This document shows, piece by piece, positions 33,406-42,391 of a DNA stretch of 43,302 nt. The stretch covers positions 1-43,302 of the forward strand of contig VGSJ01000018.1 of the NCBI GenBank assembly GCA_016875015.1. The letters are read 5' to 3'. This DNA comes from Deltaproteobacteria bacterium (GTDB lineage: Bacteria; Desulfobacterota; Desulfobaccia; Desulfobaccales; 0-14-0-80-60-11). Every line of letters begins with the position of its first letter. The stretch's first letter is position 1. A program made the translations under genes and the position numbers. The notes beneath the pieces are model-generated. The model was not told the DNA's origin. It worked only from the letters and a program-made list of their open reading frames with translations, and made no database searches.

Positions 33406-35094
33406 CTACGCCAGTAGCATTTCGTGCATGGCCTTGCCCGCGGGGACCATGGGCATGACGCACTCTTCGGGTTCCACTTTGAAGTCCATGATCACCGGGC
33501 GGCGGGTGTTGAGGGCTTCTCGGATCACCGGTTCCACTTCCTCGGGCTTGGTAGCCCTAAGCCCCACCGCGCCATAGGCTTCGGCCAGCTTGACAAAATC
33601 GGGAGCCGTCATGGGCGTGGCGCTATAGCGCCGATCGTAGAACAACTGCTGCCACTGCCGCACCATGCCCAGGAAGGAGTTGTTCAGGATGGCGATCTTC
33701 ACCGGCAGGTCGTTATCCACCACCGTGATCAACTCCTGGATATTCATCTGGATGCTGCCGTCGCCGGCAATATCGATGACGCAGGCGTCGGGTTTGGCCA
33801 TCTGCACCCCCATGGCCGCGGGAAGACCGTAGCCCATAACCCCCAGCCCCCCGGAGGTCATCAGACGCCGCGGGTGCCTGAACTTGTAGAACTGGGCCGC
33901 CCACATCTGGTTCTGCCCCACCTCGGTGGTGATGTAGGCCTCCCCCTGAGTGAGCTCATAGAGCTTTTCCACCACAAATTGGGGCTTGATGACCTTGTCG
34001 TCCCAGACGTAGGTCAGGGGATGGGTCGCGCTCCAGCCGTTGACGGTGTCGAGCCAGGGCCGGCGCAGTTCCGTCCAATCCCGGACGGGCTTGTCCTTCA
34101 GCAGTTCGTTGAGCTGCCCCAGGGTATCCTTGCAGTCGCCCACGATGGGGATATCCACCTGCACGTTCTTACTGATGGAACTGGGGTCAATGTCGATATG
34201 CACGATCTTGGCGTGGGGGGCGAACTCCGACAGCTTGCCGGTCACCCGGTCGTCGAACCGGGCCCCCACCGCGATCAGGACGTCGGCCTGGGATACGGCC
34301 ATATTGGCGCAGTACGTGCCGTGCATGCCCAACATCCCCATCCACAGGGGGTGGTCGCCGGGGAATCCCCCCAGGCCCATGAGAGTGCTGGTCACCGGGA
34401 TCTGCAAGCTCGTGGCGAACTTGTAGAGATCCTCTGAGCTGTCCGACAGCACGATGCCGCCCCCGGTATATAGCACCGGCCTTTGGGCGCGGAGGATCAT
34501 GTCGAGAGCCCGGGCCACCTGCCGGGGATTGGCATGGTACGTGGGGTTGTAGCTCTTGATCTTAACGACCTCGGGAAACTTGGGCGCCGTGCTGCCCTGG
34601 CTCACATCCTTGGGCAGGTCCACCAGCACCGGCCCCGGCCGCCCGGACCGGGCGATATGAAAGGCCTCGTGTATCGTCCGGGCCAGATCCTTGACGTCCT
34701 TGACCAGATAATTGTGCTTGGTGCAGGGCCGGGTGATGCCCACGATGTCCACTTCCTGAAAGGCATCGTTGCCGATCAGACCGGTGGGCACCTGGCCGGT
34801 GAACACCACGATGGGGATGGAGTCCAGGTAGGCCGAGGCAATGCCCGTCACCGTGTTGGTAGCGCCGGGGCCCGAGGTGACCAGGGCCACCCCCACCTGG
34901 GCAGAGGCCCGGGCATAGCCGTCCGCGGCGTGGACCGCAGCCTGTTCGTGGCGTACCAGGATATGCCTGATGCTGGGGGTGCGGGCCAGTTCGTCATAGA
35001 TATCGAGGACCACCCCGCCGGGGTACCCGAAGATGTGTTTGACTCCCTCCCGCTCCAGACATTTCATTAAAATTTGGGCGCCGGTCAGTTTCAT
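33406..35094 (-). CDS. ilvB: Acetolactate synthase large (catalytic) subunit
   Basis: A 562-aa thiamine-diphosphate enzyme that makes acetolactate or acetohydroxybutyrate. The N-terminal domain has [16 protein letters not shown] and the catalytic Glu in [16 protein letters not shown]; the C-terminal ThDP-binding motif is [32 protein letters not shown]-domain features such as [11 protein letters not shown] are present. It overlaps the upstream DUF465 gene by four bases (ATGA) and is followed by ilvN. Confidence 0.96.
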   Translation of the reverse strand: MKLTGAQILMKCLEREGVKHIFGYPGGVVLDIYDELARTPSIRHILVRHEQAAVHAADGYARASAQVGVALVTSGPGATNTVTGIASAYLDSIPIVVFTGQVPTGLIGNDAFQEVDIVGITRPCTKHNYLVKDVKDLARTIHEAFHIARSGRPGPVLVDLPKDVSQGSTAPKFPEVVKIKSYNPTYHANPRQVARALDMILRAQRPVLYTGGGIVLSDSSEDLYKFATSLQIPVTSTLMGLGGFPGDHPLWMGMLGMHGTYCANMAVSQADVLIAVGARFDDRVTGKLSEFAPHAKIVHIDIDPSSISKNVQVDIPIVGDCKDTLGQLNELLKDKPVRDWTELRRPWLDTVNGWSATHPLTYVWDDKVIKPQFVVEKLYELTQGEAYITTEVGQNQMWAAQFYKFRHPRRLMTSGGLGVMGYGLPAAMGVQMAKPDACVIDIAGDGSIQMNIQELITVVDNDLPVKIAILNNSFLGMVRQWQQLFYDRRYSATPMTAPDFVKLAEAYGAVGLRATKPEEVEPVIREALNTRRPVIMDFKVEPEECVMPMVPAGKAMHEMLLA

Positions 35095-35327
35095 TGCAGG
35101 TTTTCCTTCTGGCGATGCTGGGCCAGGATCAGTTCAATCCGGTCGCGGCCGACCAGCTTCAATTTTTGCAGCCGTTTCCGCTCGATGGTCTCGGCGGTGG
35201 TCAGGTAAGGCCGGCGGTTGAAGATCTCCAACTGCTTCTCATATTCCCGGTGTTTTTCAACATACAGTTTCAACTCCGGGTCCCGATCCATCAACTGTTC
35301 TATGAGTTCCAGGTCCTGTTTCTCCAT
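35091..35327 (-). CDS. DUF465 (YdcH-like) small helical protein
   Basis: A 78-aa highly charged helical protein of the DUF465/YdcH family ([57 protein letters not shown]). The family is widespread with no firm function. It heads the ilv operon: its stop overlaps the ilvB start, and a sigma-70-type promoter lies just upstream. DUF465 genes next to ilvB are seen in related genomes, as I recall. Confidence 0.85.
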   Translation of the reverse strand: MEKQDLELIEQLMDRDPELKLYVEKHREYEKQLEIFNRRPYLTTAETIERKRLQKLKLVGRDRIELILAQHRQKENLQ

Positions 35328-35365
35328 TTTTCGCCCCTGGCCATATAGTTTAGATTATTAAAGAT

Positions 35366-35397
35366 ATTATATTAAAATAGTGTTAGGTATTTGTCAA
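35366..35397 (-). promoter_or_regulatory. Sigma-70-type promoter of the ilv-psd-pssA block
   Basis: On the minus strand TTGACA (35397-35392) is followed by an AT-rich stretch with TAATAT after 17 bp (35374-35369) or a perfect TATAAT after 20 bp (35371-35366). It is about 40 bp before the DUF465 ATG. No leader peptide or attenuator was evident in the short leader. Confidence 0.65.
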
Positions 35398-35511
35398 TCT
35401 TTGGGAAAATAAGAACGTGGGGGAACAGCGCAGGATTTTCTCCCGACAACGGTAAACCCCTTTCGCGCCGCAGTTGCGCCTGAGTTTTTGGCTCACCCGA
35501 CATCATGGGCG

Positions 35512-35688
35512 GCACAGGCTTTCCAGCCTGGGCCGGGACAGCCGGAAGCGGGTGGCCTAGGCCAGCTTCAAGGAACTTTTCAGATCAGTTCCTCATGGGC
35601 CTTCGGTCCACCCGTAAAGCATGAAAAGTCAGGGCGGGCGTCCCCGCCCACCACCTTTTTCTGCACCGCACAGGTTGAAAACCTGTGC
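35512..35688. repeat. Three palindromes, GCACAGG family
   Basis: GCACAGGCTTTCCAGCCTGGGC (35512-35533) matches the element at 10992 except at its right end. GGGCGGG-CGTC-CCCGCCC lies at 35632-35649. GCACAGGTT-GAA-AACCTGTGC (35668-35688) is a perfect 9-bp stem in which C-G pairs of the first type are replaced by T-A pairs. Confidence 0.75.
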
Positions 35689-35770
35689 CACCGAATTTTA
35701 AGAACTTTTCAAGTCAGCCCCAATGATATAGCGATTGCCAAAAGTTTTTTCCGATAGCGGAATCATTCTA

Positions 35771-35858
35771 ATCCCCCCTAACCCCCCTTTAGAAAAGGGG
35801 GGAACTAAATAGAATTGCTGGGAAAGTCCCCCTTTGAAAAAGGGGGATTCAGGGGGAT
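35771..35858. repeat. Pair of CCCCCTTT/AAAGGGGG hairpins
   Basis: AATCCCCCCTAACCCCCCTTTAGAAAAGGGGGG and GTCCCCCTTTGAAAAAGGGGGATTCAGGGGGATT repeat the arrangement at 12876-12960. Confidence 0.7.
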
Positions 35859-35907
35859 TTGAGAACCTCCAAGGGGAAGGAATTTATGGCAAACGCTATA
35901 ACTGCTC

Positions 35908-37647
35908 TCAAGCGCTTTGGGGGGAGGAAGGCTGGCGGGGCCCGGAGACGACCACCGGGAACGGCGTCCCCCGGCTGACCTCCCCCGTGATCCAGCAGTG
36001 CTGCTTCTTCATATCCGCCAGGAGTTCCTCGCCCCGCACCAGCAGCTGCCAGACCCGGCGCCGGAAGGAACTGGCCGGGGGGCTCTCTTTGCCCAGCAAT
36101 TTCTTGAAGTAGGGATATTGCAAGATCTGGTCGAAGAGATGGCAGCATTTTTGGAACAGGTCGGGATAGAAATACGGCAGCTGGGGCTGGTTTTCCTCCA
36201 GGAAGGCCACGGCCAGGGCCAAGCGGCGGCTGGGGCCCAGCCCCGGCTGGCGCTTCCCGGGCTGGGCCAGCTTTTCCAGGGGCTGGAGCTGCTGCACCTG
36301 GTTCAGGTAGGCCAGGCGCTGCACCACTTCCCGGTGCAGTTCCCGGTGCTTGGCGAACACCTCCCGGTAGTCCCGCTGGGACAGGTAGCTGTTCAGCAGC
36401 TTCTTCGTGCCGCCGAAGGTCTCCTGGCCATAGGCCCCCAGCCGCCGCTGATTCTTAGCGAGCCAGGCCGACAGGAACTTGAGGCGCTCCTCGTGGGTCT
36501 TGGTGGAGGTGATGAGGTCGCTCCGCCGGTAGGTGATGGAACCGGTGTGCTCACCCCGGACGATATCGGTGAGTTCTTTCAAGGTCCGCTTGGTGTCCTT
36601 CAAGATGTTGAGGTTCGCCTCCCGACCGCCGTGATCCGGGTGGATGATTTCCTGGCGCACGATGGACAGGGCCCGGTCTTCCAGGACATTGTACCGGTGG
36701 TACTTGTGCTGCTGGTAGGTCACCTTGAGGATCACCACCCGCCGCTCGGGGTCCACGTAAAAGCCGCCCTCTTTGAGATGGGGATTCGCTTCCGCCAGAG
36801 ACGGCGACAGCGGGATCAACGCCACCTTTTCCACCAACGGATACCGCTTCTGCTCGAACCCGCAGAGGCTGGTAATGGTCCGGTCCGAAGCGCCCAGCAC
36901 CTTGATGAGATACTGCTCCTTCCCGCGGCTTAACCGCCGGGCGAACAGCGCCCCGGAGGTCCGGCGCTCCGAGGCGATGGGGAACCCGTACAGTTCCATG
37001 AGAAACTGGTAGACGAATTCCCGTTCCCGTTCGTAGGTGGCGCTGTCGAGCTTTTTGAACTTGCCCAGCTTGCGCCCCAGGGCCTTGAGTTCGGTGTCCA
37101 AATCCGAGGGGAAAGAGCCATAGACCCCCAGGAGGCGAAAATCCCCGGCCTCATCCCGGGCCACCACGTGGGCCCGGTCCATGTGGAAGAGAAATTCCAA
37201 CAGTTCCGGGTAGTGCGCCAGGTCGGTGATATCCCGGGCGCCTAATTGCTGCTTGATGGCGGACCTGAGATCCCGGTCCAGGTGTGGGACGATTCTATCC
37301 AAATTTTCCCGGCCGGACTGCCGTTTCCCTTCTTCCGGGGGATGGAGGAGATCGAACTGGAAGATTTCCTCCTGGTAGGAGAGAACGCGGTTGAAGACCA
37401 CCATGCTGAAGCTGGGCAGATGGTTGTATTCCGAGAAATTCTTTTCAAAGGAAGGCAGGATTTCCCGCGGCTCGATGAGGGGATAGGACGCGTCATACGG
37501 GGCCAGCAGCCCCAGGCGGATATGGAGGTATTCCAGAAATTCCTTGAGCAGGTTGCGATCCCGGATGGCGGCCGGGGCTTTCTGGTACGACTCCAGGGGG
37601 AGGCCGTCCAGTTTTACGTCGCTAAAGAATTCCCGGGAACGCGCCAT
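35908..37647 (-). CDS. Unknown 579-aa protein
   Basis: A large soluble protein without signal peptide or membrane segment that I do not recognise. It begins MARSREFFSDVKLDGLPLESYQKAP. The middle has VYGSFPSDLDTELKALGRKLGKFKKLDSATYEREREFVYQFLMELYGFP, and a strand-rich part (GGFYVDPERRVVILKVTYQQHKYHRYNVLEDRALSIVRQEIIHPDHGG). The C-terminal third is helical and basic (KFLSAWLAKNQRRLGAYGQETFGGTKKLLNSYLSQRDYREVF). Its ATG follows the yjbQ stop with no gap, and it ends the pyrR operon. Codon use matches neighbours, so it is probably native. Confidence 0.8.
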   Translation of the reverse strand: MARSREFFSDVKLDGLPLESYQKAPAAIRDRNLLKEFLEYLHIRLGLLAPYDASYPLIEPREILPSFEKNFSEYNHLPSFSMVVFNRVLSYQEEIFQFDLLHPPEEGKRQSGRENLDRIVPHLDRDLRSAIKQQLGARDITDLAHYPELLEFLFHMDRAHVVARDEAGDFRLLGVYGSFPSDLDTELKALGRKLGKFKKLDSATYEREREFVYQFLMELYGFPIASERRTSGALFARRLSRGKEQYLIKVLGASDRTITSLCGFEQKRYPLVEKVALIPLSPSLAEANPHLKEGGFYVDPERRVVILKVTYQQHKYHRYNVLEDRALSIVRQEIIHPDHGGREANLNILKDTKRTLKELTDIVRGEHTGSITYRRSDLITSTKTHEERLKFLSAWLAKNQRRLGAYGQETFGGTKKLLNSYLSQRDYREVFAKHRELHREVVQRLAYLNQVQQLQPLEKLAQPGKRQPGLGPSRRLALAVAFLEENQPQLPYFYPDLFQKCCHLFDQILQYPYFKKLLGKESPPASSFRRRVWQLLVRGEELLADMKKQHCWITGEVSRGTPFPVVVSGPRQPSSPQSA

Positions 37648-38046
37648 TTAGCCTGCCATAATTTTGATGTGCACCTTGCGGGTTCGCGGCCCGTCGAATT
37701 CCGAGAGATAGACCCCCTGCCAGGCGCCCAGGAGCAACCTCCCGTGGCTCACCAGCACGGTGAGCTGCGCCCCCATGAGGGAAGCCTTGATGTGCGCCGG
37801 GGAGTTGCCTTCGAGGTGGCGATAGGCCTCCTGGTCGCTGATGATCCGGTTCAGGACCATGAGGATGTCGGCTTGGACGCTCGGGTCGGCGTTTTCGTTG
37901 ATGGTCAGGCCCGCGGTGGTGTGCGCCGAGAAGATGTGACAGACGCCTTCCGTAACCCCGCTTTGGCGCACCAGTTCCTGGACCTGGCCGGTTATGTCGA
38001 CCATCTCGGTGCGGCGGTTTGTGCCCACGGAGAACGTGTGGATCAT
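37648..38046 (-). CDS. yjbQ: YjbQ family (UPF0047) protein
   Basis: 132 aa from the ATG at 38046, five bases after GGAGG; the ORF track's GTG at 38052 would sit against that ribosome site. It belongs to the conserved UPF0047/YjbQ family. Motifs are FSAHTTAGLTINENADPSVQADIL, GNSPAHIKASLMGAQLTVLVSHGRLLLGAWQGVYLSEFDGPR and the C-terminal KVHIKIMAG. Members have weak thiamine-phosphate synthase activity in E. coli, but the true role is unknown. Conserved His and Glu suggest a metal site. It is in a tight operon with pyrR and two unknown genes. Confidence 0.92.
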   Translation of the reverse strand: MIHTFSVGTNRRTEMVDITGQVQELVRQSGVTEGVCHIFSAHTTAGLTINENADPSVQADILMVLNRIISDQEAYRHLEGNSPAHIKASLMGAQLTVLVSHGRLLLGAWQGVYLSEFDGPRTRKVHIKIMAG

Positions 38047-38048
38047 GC

Positions 38049-39287
38049 TCACCTCCGGATGAGCCCCGCCTCACCGGGCGGGGCCACCAGGCCGGATGGC
38101 GTTTCGGGTTCCTCGGGTTGCTGAAATTTCCACTCCAGGTACAGGGCATACTGCACCAGGGCTTTCAGAAAAGGGTTTTCCCCGCGGAGGGCGCTCCGGT
38201 CCGGGACGGCCAGGTCATCCGCCGCGGCCCGGGCGGCCCGGGCATCCTCCTCCCTTCCTTCCAGGTGCAGGTAGTAGGCCGTGGTCAGGAGGCGCCGGCG
38301 CCAGTCGGCCCGGCTCTCGATGGGGTAGAGGGCCCGGGTGGCTTCATCCAGCACTCCGTCGGTGCGGATCTGCTTCTGCTGATCCGACAACACCAGGGGA
38401 CTGTCCTCCACCTCCTTAAGTTTAGTAAGCCAGGGGGCAATTTCCTCCGGTCCCGGCGGAAAGGAGTGGAAAAGCCGGTCCAGGGCCAGCTTACGGCAGC
38501 GATCCAAGAGCCGCGGCATCTCCCCCGGGGAGAGGGCCGGCAACTCCCGGTCCAGGTCCGGGGCGGCCGAGGCGCGGCCCCAGTGCCGGAAAATTTTCTC
38601 CCGCAAAGCAACATATTGGGAGGTCCCAGACCCGGCCCCGGGATGCTGCGTGTAGGCCTCCTCGAGCATTCGCACCGCGTAAGCCGGGGGCGGGGAAAGC
38701 CAGTGGTCCACACCCTGCTCCCGGAAACGGTCCCAAACCTCCGCCTGCTGCTGGCGCTTCAGGGACAGGAGCACGCACTCCCGAAAACCCTCCTGATCGC
38801 TGACCCGGGCCACCAGGAAGTTGCCGCCCAGGATCTCCGGGGGGCCTTCCAGGATGACGTAGCTTTCGCCGTTGCCGAAGATGGGGGAGACGAAGACCGT
38901 TGCGGCCCCGGGCCGCGGCGCCCCGAAGCTCGCCTCTTCCCGGGGCAGGAGATCGTCCGAAAATGCCACCCCCCGGGTTTTGAGCCGGTGCAGGGTTTTC
39001 TTCAGGGCCTTGCGCCGGACCTTGTCCCGGGCCTCGCCGAAGAGAGCCACCAGCAGAGGCGGGATGGCCGGATGGCTCATGGCCCCCAAGGCCGCCATGA
39101 GGTGGGCGTCCCAGTCGGGGTCCTGGGGTTCGACCGTGATCTGATCCTGAAGCGCGGCCGGCTCGACTTCCGTCTTTAAAGCCCCAACCACCCCGGCCAC
39201 CTGGCTTTCCAGCCTGGCCCGGGCCTCCGGGGACAGGGGGGCCGGATCCGCGGCGCCTCGGGGCTTGGCCCGTTTCTGCCCCGCCAT
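38049..39287 (-). CDS. Unknown 412-aa protein, HEAT-like N-terminus
   Basis: A soluble, helix-rich protein that I do not recognise. Residues about 58-110 (DWDAHLMAALGAMSHPAIPPLLVALFGEARDKVRRKALKKTLHRLKTRG) look like HEAT-type helical repeats, used for protein binding. The middle is strand-like (GAATVFVSPIFGNGESYVILEGPPEILGGNFLVARVSD), and the rest is alpha-helical. Its ATG overlaps the pyrR stop by one base and its stop lies at the yjbQ ribosome site, so translation is coupled. No catalytic motif was seen. Confidence 0.8.
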   Translation of the reverse strand: MAGQKRAKPRGAADPAPLSPEARARLESQVAGVVGALKTEVEPAALQDQITVEPQDPDWDAHLMAALGAMSHPAIPPLLVALFGEARDKVRRKALKKTLHRLKTRGVAFSDDLLPREEASFGAPRPGAATVFVSPIFGNGESYVILEGPPEILGGNFLVARVSDQEGFRECVLLSLKRQQQAEVWDRFREQGVDHWLSPPPAYAVRMLEEAYTQHPGAGSGTSQYVALREKIFRHWGRASAAPDLDRELPALSPGEMPRLLDRCRKLALDRLFHSFPPGPEEIAPWLTKLKEVEDSPLVLSDQQKQIRTDGVLDEATRALYPIESRADWRRRLLTTAYYLHLEGREEDARAARAAADDLAVPDRSALRGENPFLKALVQYALYLEWKFQQPEEPETPSGLVAPPGEAGLIRR

Positions 39288-39841
39288 CAGGATCTTGCCG
39301 GGGGACCCAATTCGATGGCCACTTCGTCGGGCCGTCCCATCTCAGTCAGATAGACGTTGACTCTCTGGCCCGGAGGCAACTCCCCGGCCCGCCCGACATA
39401 ATCCGGCTGGATGGGCAACTCCCGGCCGCCCCGGTCCACCAGCACCGCCAATTCGATGCGCCGGGGCCGCCCGTAATCGATGAGGGCGTCCAGGGCCGCC
39501 CGGATGGTGCGGCCGGTGAACAGCACGTCGTCCACCAGCACCACCTCCTGATCGTCAATGGACCCCGGCAGTTCCGTCTTGCCCACCAGGGGCTTGTGGC
39601 TTAGCTGGGTCCAGTCGTCCCGGTAGAGGGTGATGTCCAGCACTCCCACCCGCACCGGCCGGAAAGTCCGCCGGGTGATGTTGGCGGCCAGCCGCTGGGC
39701 CAAAAAGGCGCCGCCGGTCCGGATGCCCACCAGCACCAGTTCGTCCAGGTTCTGATGGTTCGCCATGATGTCATCGGTAAGCCGTTCCAAGGTCTGGTTC
39801 AGTTCGCTGGCGGGCATGGCTATGGTCTTGTTTGGCGTCAT
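39287..39841 (-). CDS. pyrR: PyrR: pyrimidine regulator/uracil phosphoribosyltransferase
   Basis: A 184-aa type I phosphoribosyltransferase. The PRPP-binding motif is [37 protein letters not shown] is the PyrR-type N-terminal motif, and [27 protein letters not shown] follows. In Gram-positives PyrR binds pyr mRNA and controls attenuation; many proteobacterial PyrRs are known mainly as UPRTase-like proteins. No pyr biosynthesis gene adjoins it here, and downstream are two unknown genes and yjbQ. First gene of the operon. Confidence 0.93.
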   Translation of the reverse strand: MTPNKTIAMPASELNQTLERLTDDIMANHQNLDELVLVGIRTGGAFLAQRLAANITRRTFRPVRVGVLDITLYRDDWTQLSHKPLVGKTELPGSIDDQEVVLVDDVLFTGRTIRAALDALIDYGRPRRIELAVLVDRGGRELPIQPDYVGRAGELPPGQRVNVYLTEMGRPDEVAIELGPPARS

Positions 39842-40381
39842 GGAATGGTTACTCTCCCTCTTTCCCGCACCCGGCGCATCGCAGTTGCGGAGCCACAGCC
39901 TCTCCGGGCGGGAGATTCTGGGGCAGGTCCGAATGATGTCCCCCTATGCTCATAATAACCCCGGGGGGTTGCGAGCCTTTTGCCGGTGAACCCCGCTCCC
40001 AGGAAGCCGAGGACCACGGGATCACCCCTGGCGAAAGGCAACTAGGTGAATTATTTTATGTTACCATGATTCTACCGATAAAACAAGGGATGCGCCTGAC
40101 CGCCAACTTAAACCGCACCGCCGGTCCGGCGGCCCTGGGCCACGGGGGCGCGCCGGCCCACCGCGCCATAGCTTGTTTGCCGATGGCTGAATCAAGTATA
40201 TAATCAAGCGAATTTGACTACGGGATCCACAAAGCTATTGGCAGGCGGTTGAAAAACGGCCTGGAATCACCGCGGTCAAGCTGAGCAAACTTTTTAGTAG
40301 AGTGCTACCTTAAGATAGGTCATGCGGTAGATTGCTTCATTTCTCTATCTTTGGGCAACACTCCCAGCACTAGATGATCCG
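39842..40381. other. Divergent intergenic region pyrR / J-domain gene
   Basis: This 540-bp gap between divergent genes holds no supported ORF. A promoter-like pair for the plus strand is at 40177-40204. The segment after it (40205-40381) is a long leader with no recognised riboswitch. No PyrR-binding attenuator was recognised upstream of pyrR. Confidence 0.5.
40177..40204 (+). promoter_or_regulatory. Sigma-70-type promoter upstream of the J-domain gene
   Basis: TTGCCG (40177-40182), a 16-bp spacer, and a perfect TATAAT (40199-40204). The -35 is identical to the one ahead of prfA. It would leave a leader of about 170 nt before the J-domain ATG. Confidence 0.45.
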
Positions 40382-40720
40382 ATGCAGGCCCCCAACACCA
40401 TCATGACCCTGGAAGAAGCCCGCGAACTCTTGAGTCTGGGTCTCAAGGCCACCAAGCAGGAGGTCAAGGCGGCCTATCGCCGGGCCGCCCGCCGCTGGCA
40501 TCCGGACCGGGCCCCGGCCGGCGCCGAGGCAAGCTGCCGGGCTCGGATGCAGCAGATTAACGCGGCCTACCAGCTGATAGTCCAATTCATCGAAGACTAT
40601 CGCTACGATCTGGTTTCGCCCGCCGGCTCCGAGGACCTCCAGAAGTGGTGGGCCGACCGCTTTGCCACCGGGGTGTGGGGGCCGCCGCCCCCGAAAGAAC
40701 CGGAAGGCGGAGACGACTGA
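40382..40720 (+). CDS. Small J-domain (DnaJ-like) protein
   Basis: A 112-aa protein that is mostly one J domain: LEEARELLSLGLKATKQEVKAAYRRAARRWHPDRAPAGAEASCRARMQQINAAYQLI. The HPD tripeptide (near residue 39) needed to stimulate DnaK is intact. The C-terminal 45 residues (YDLVSPAGSEDLQKWWADRFATGVWGPPPPKEPEGGDD) are unlike DnaJ proper. It is probably a specialised co-chaperone. Its stop overlaps the DUF3108 start by one base, so it may assist or be co-regulated with these exported proteins. Confidence 0.9.
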   Translation: MQAPNTIMTLEEARELLSLGLKATKQEVKAAYRRAARRWHPDRAPAGAEASCRARMQQINAAYQLIVQFIEDYRYDLVSPAGSEDLQKWWADRFATGVWGPPPPKEPEGGDD

Positions 40721-41520
40721 TGCCGGTGCGCGTGCTCCTGCTGGTGATTCTTTTGCTCCAACTGGCCCCAGGGCCGCTTCAGGTTGCGGCCGCGGCGGCG
40801 CCGGTCATCCGGGAAGACCTGGAATATCAAATAAGTCTGGGCCCGTGGTCGGATGTGGCCCGGGGTCACCTGGTTCTTAAAGAGTTGGAACCGGGACATT
40901 ACCTGGCGGAGTTTTCCGGCGCGGCCCAGGGGTTGTGGCAGTTGATGAGCCGGTGGCTGCCCGAGCGCTACCAGACCGAGATGGTCTTACGGGAAGGGCG
41001 GCTGTTACCTCTGGTCTACCGGGAAGAGTTTATCAGCAAGGGCCGGCGCATCCTGAAAGAGTACCGCTTTGACCATGAGCGCGGCCGCGTGTCGCTCTGG
41101 CGCCGGGCCGAGGGCGGCGATAAAGTCAAAAAATGGGAAGCGCCGCTGCAAGGCCCGGTTTATGACCTCCTGACCCTGTTTTACAACCTCCGGCTGGGGG
41201 CTTTCGGGCCGTTGCCCGGCGGCAGCACCCTGCGGGTCAATGTCCTGCCCACTCCCGCGCCTCAGGAGATGGTCTTCGTGATCGGTTCCGTCACCGAAAT
41301 GGGCCGCAAGGTGATGTTAGACCACCACCGGCCGGACTCCAAGACGGTGAACCAATATTTTTTCTTTCTCAGTCCGGAGCAGGTGCCCACCCAGGCCTGG
41401 ACCCGGGTGACCTGTTTCGGCAAGCTCGCCGGGCGCTTACTGAACCCCGGCGAGATCAGGAAGGAAGGGCTGCTGACCCCGCCCTCCTCCGCTTCTCCCG
41501 TCCCTGAGGCCCAACCCTGA
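40720..41520 (+). CDS. DUF3108 periplasmic protein, copy 1
   Basis: 266 aa from the ATG at 40720; the ORF track's start at 40645 lies within the J-domain gene. A signal peptide is clear (MPVRVLLLVILLLQLAPGPLQVAAAAA). The mature part is a DUF3108-type beta protein: LEYQISLGPWSDVARGHLVLKEL, RYQTEMVLREGRLLPLVYREEF, GRRILKEYRFDHERGRVSLWRR and the YDLLTLFYNLRLG motif. The family is periplasmic with unknown function. It is followed after 13 bases by a paralogue. Confidence 0.88.
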   Translation: MPVRVLLLVILLLQLAPGPLQVAAAAAPVIREDLEYQISLGPWSDVARGHLVLKELEPGHYLAEFSGAAQGLWQLMSRWLPERYQTEMVLREGRLLPLVYREEFISKGRRILKEYRFDHERGRVSLWRRAEGGDKVKKWEAPLQGPVYDLLTLFYNLRLGAFGPLPGGSTLRVNVLPTPAPQEMVFVIGSVTEMGRKVMLDHHRPDSKTVNQYFFFLSPEQVPTQAWTRVTCFGKLAGRLLNPGEIRKEGLLTPPSSASPVPEAQP

Positions 41521-41533
41521 GGAGTGCCGCCGC

Positions 41534-42391
41534 TTGAGAACTCGATCCCGCCTGGCCGGCGTCCTCCCCTTCCTGGCCTGGCTGCCGCTGATTGGGCTTT
41601 GGCTATCGGGGCCTCCGGCCATGGCCGCCCCGGCCCTCCTGGAGGAGTTGCACTACCGGCTGGTGGTCCTGTCCTTACAAGATGCGGCCCGGGTCAAGCT
41701 CACCTTGAATCGCCTGGGGCCGGGACGCTTTGTGGCGGAAGTCATCGGCGAACCCCAAGGCCTTATCAAACTCTTGTCCGGAAGGCACCGGGAACGCCTG
41801 CAGACCGAAATGGTCTGGCGCAACCACCGCCTCCTGCCCCTCATTTACCGGGAAGAGTCGTTCCACCGGGGGAAACGCCGCCTGAAGGAATACCGCTTCA
41901 ACTATTCCCAGGTCCGGCTGGAATTGTGGGAGTCGCACGGAGGCAAGGGTTTGTCGAAAAAATGGCAAACCGACCTCTCCGACCAGGTCTATGACCCCTT
42001 GTCCGCCTTCTACAATATCCGCCTGGGGATTATCGGGCCCACCCGGGAGGGGGAGACCGGCGTCATCCAGGGCATTCCCTATCCCCGGCCTGAAGCCATG
42101 GAGGTGCGCCTGGGATCGACGACCGATTCCGGCCTCAAGGCCATGGTTTCCCTGGTCAACCCGGTCTTCCCGGATTCCCGGGGGGAAGTTTTTGCTTACC
42201 TGGATAAGCAGTTGGTGCCGCACCAGGCCTGGACCACGGTCTCCGGCATCACGATCCGGGGGGTGTTGCTGCCGGAAAGCGTCATCATGGGCCCCGGATT
42301 TGCGGCCTTAAACGCGCCGGGGCTGGCGGCCTCCCGCCGGCCCCCGGTGGAATCTCTCCCGGCCACCGCCGCCAAGGGGGAGAACCGGTGA
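41534..42391 (+). CDS. DUF3108 periplasmic protein, copy 2
   Basis: 285 aa starting at TTG, nine bases after GGAG. A signal peptide is present (GVLPFLAWLPLIGLWLSGPPAMAAPA). It aligns with copy 1 along its length: LHYRLVVLSLQDAARVKLTLNRL, LQTEMVWRNHRLLPLIYREESF, KRRLKEYRFNYSQVRLELWE, YDPLSAFYNIRLGIIG and HQAWTTVSG. It is a tandem duplicate that has diverged considerably. Its stop overlaps the GTG of the alpha/beta hydrolase fragment. Confidence 0.87.
   Translation: MRTRSRLAGVLPFLAWLPLIGLWLSGPPAMAAPALLEELHYRLVVLSLQDAARVKLTLNRLGPGRFVAEVIGEPQGLIKLLSGRHRERLQTEMVWRNHRLLPLIYREESFHRGKRRLKEYRFNYSQVRLELWESHGGKGLSKKWQTDLSDQVYDPLSAFYNIRLGIIGPTREGETGVIQGIPYPRPEAMEVRLGSTTDSGLKAMVSLVNPVFPDSRGEVFAYLDKQLVPHQAWTTVSGITIRGVLLPESVIMGPGFAALNAPGLAASRRPPVESLPATAAKGENR

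Larger units (their letters stand above)
35398..35907. other. Intergenic region filled with palindromes
   Basis: No gene is supported in this 510-bp gap between the end of the 579-aa gene and the ilv promoter. It contains palindromes at 35512-35533 (GCACAGGCT type), 35632-35649 (GGGCGGG-CGTC-CCCGCCC) and 35668-35688 (GCACAGGTT-GAA-AACCTGTGC), and two G/C-run hairpins at 35771-35858. The 89-aa plus ORF at 35488 runs through them and is spurious. Confidence 0.65.

Noticed and set aside
35488-35757. 89-aa plus ORF
   Set aside because: Composed of the palindromic repeats, with no coding features.
40205-40381. Possible riboswitch or small RNA in the leader of the J-domain gene
   Set aside because: No known riboswitch core or strong hairpin-plus-T-run could be recognised by eye.
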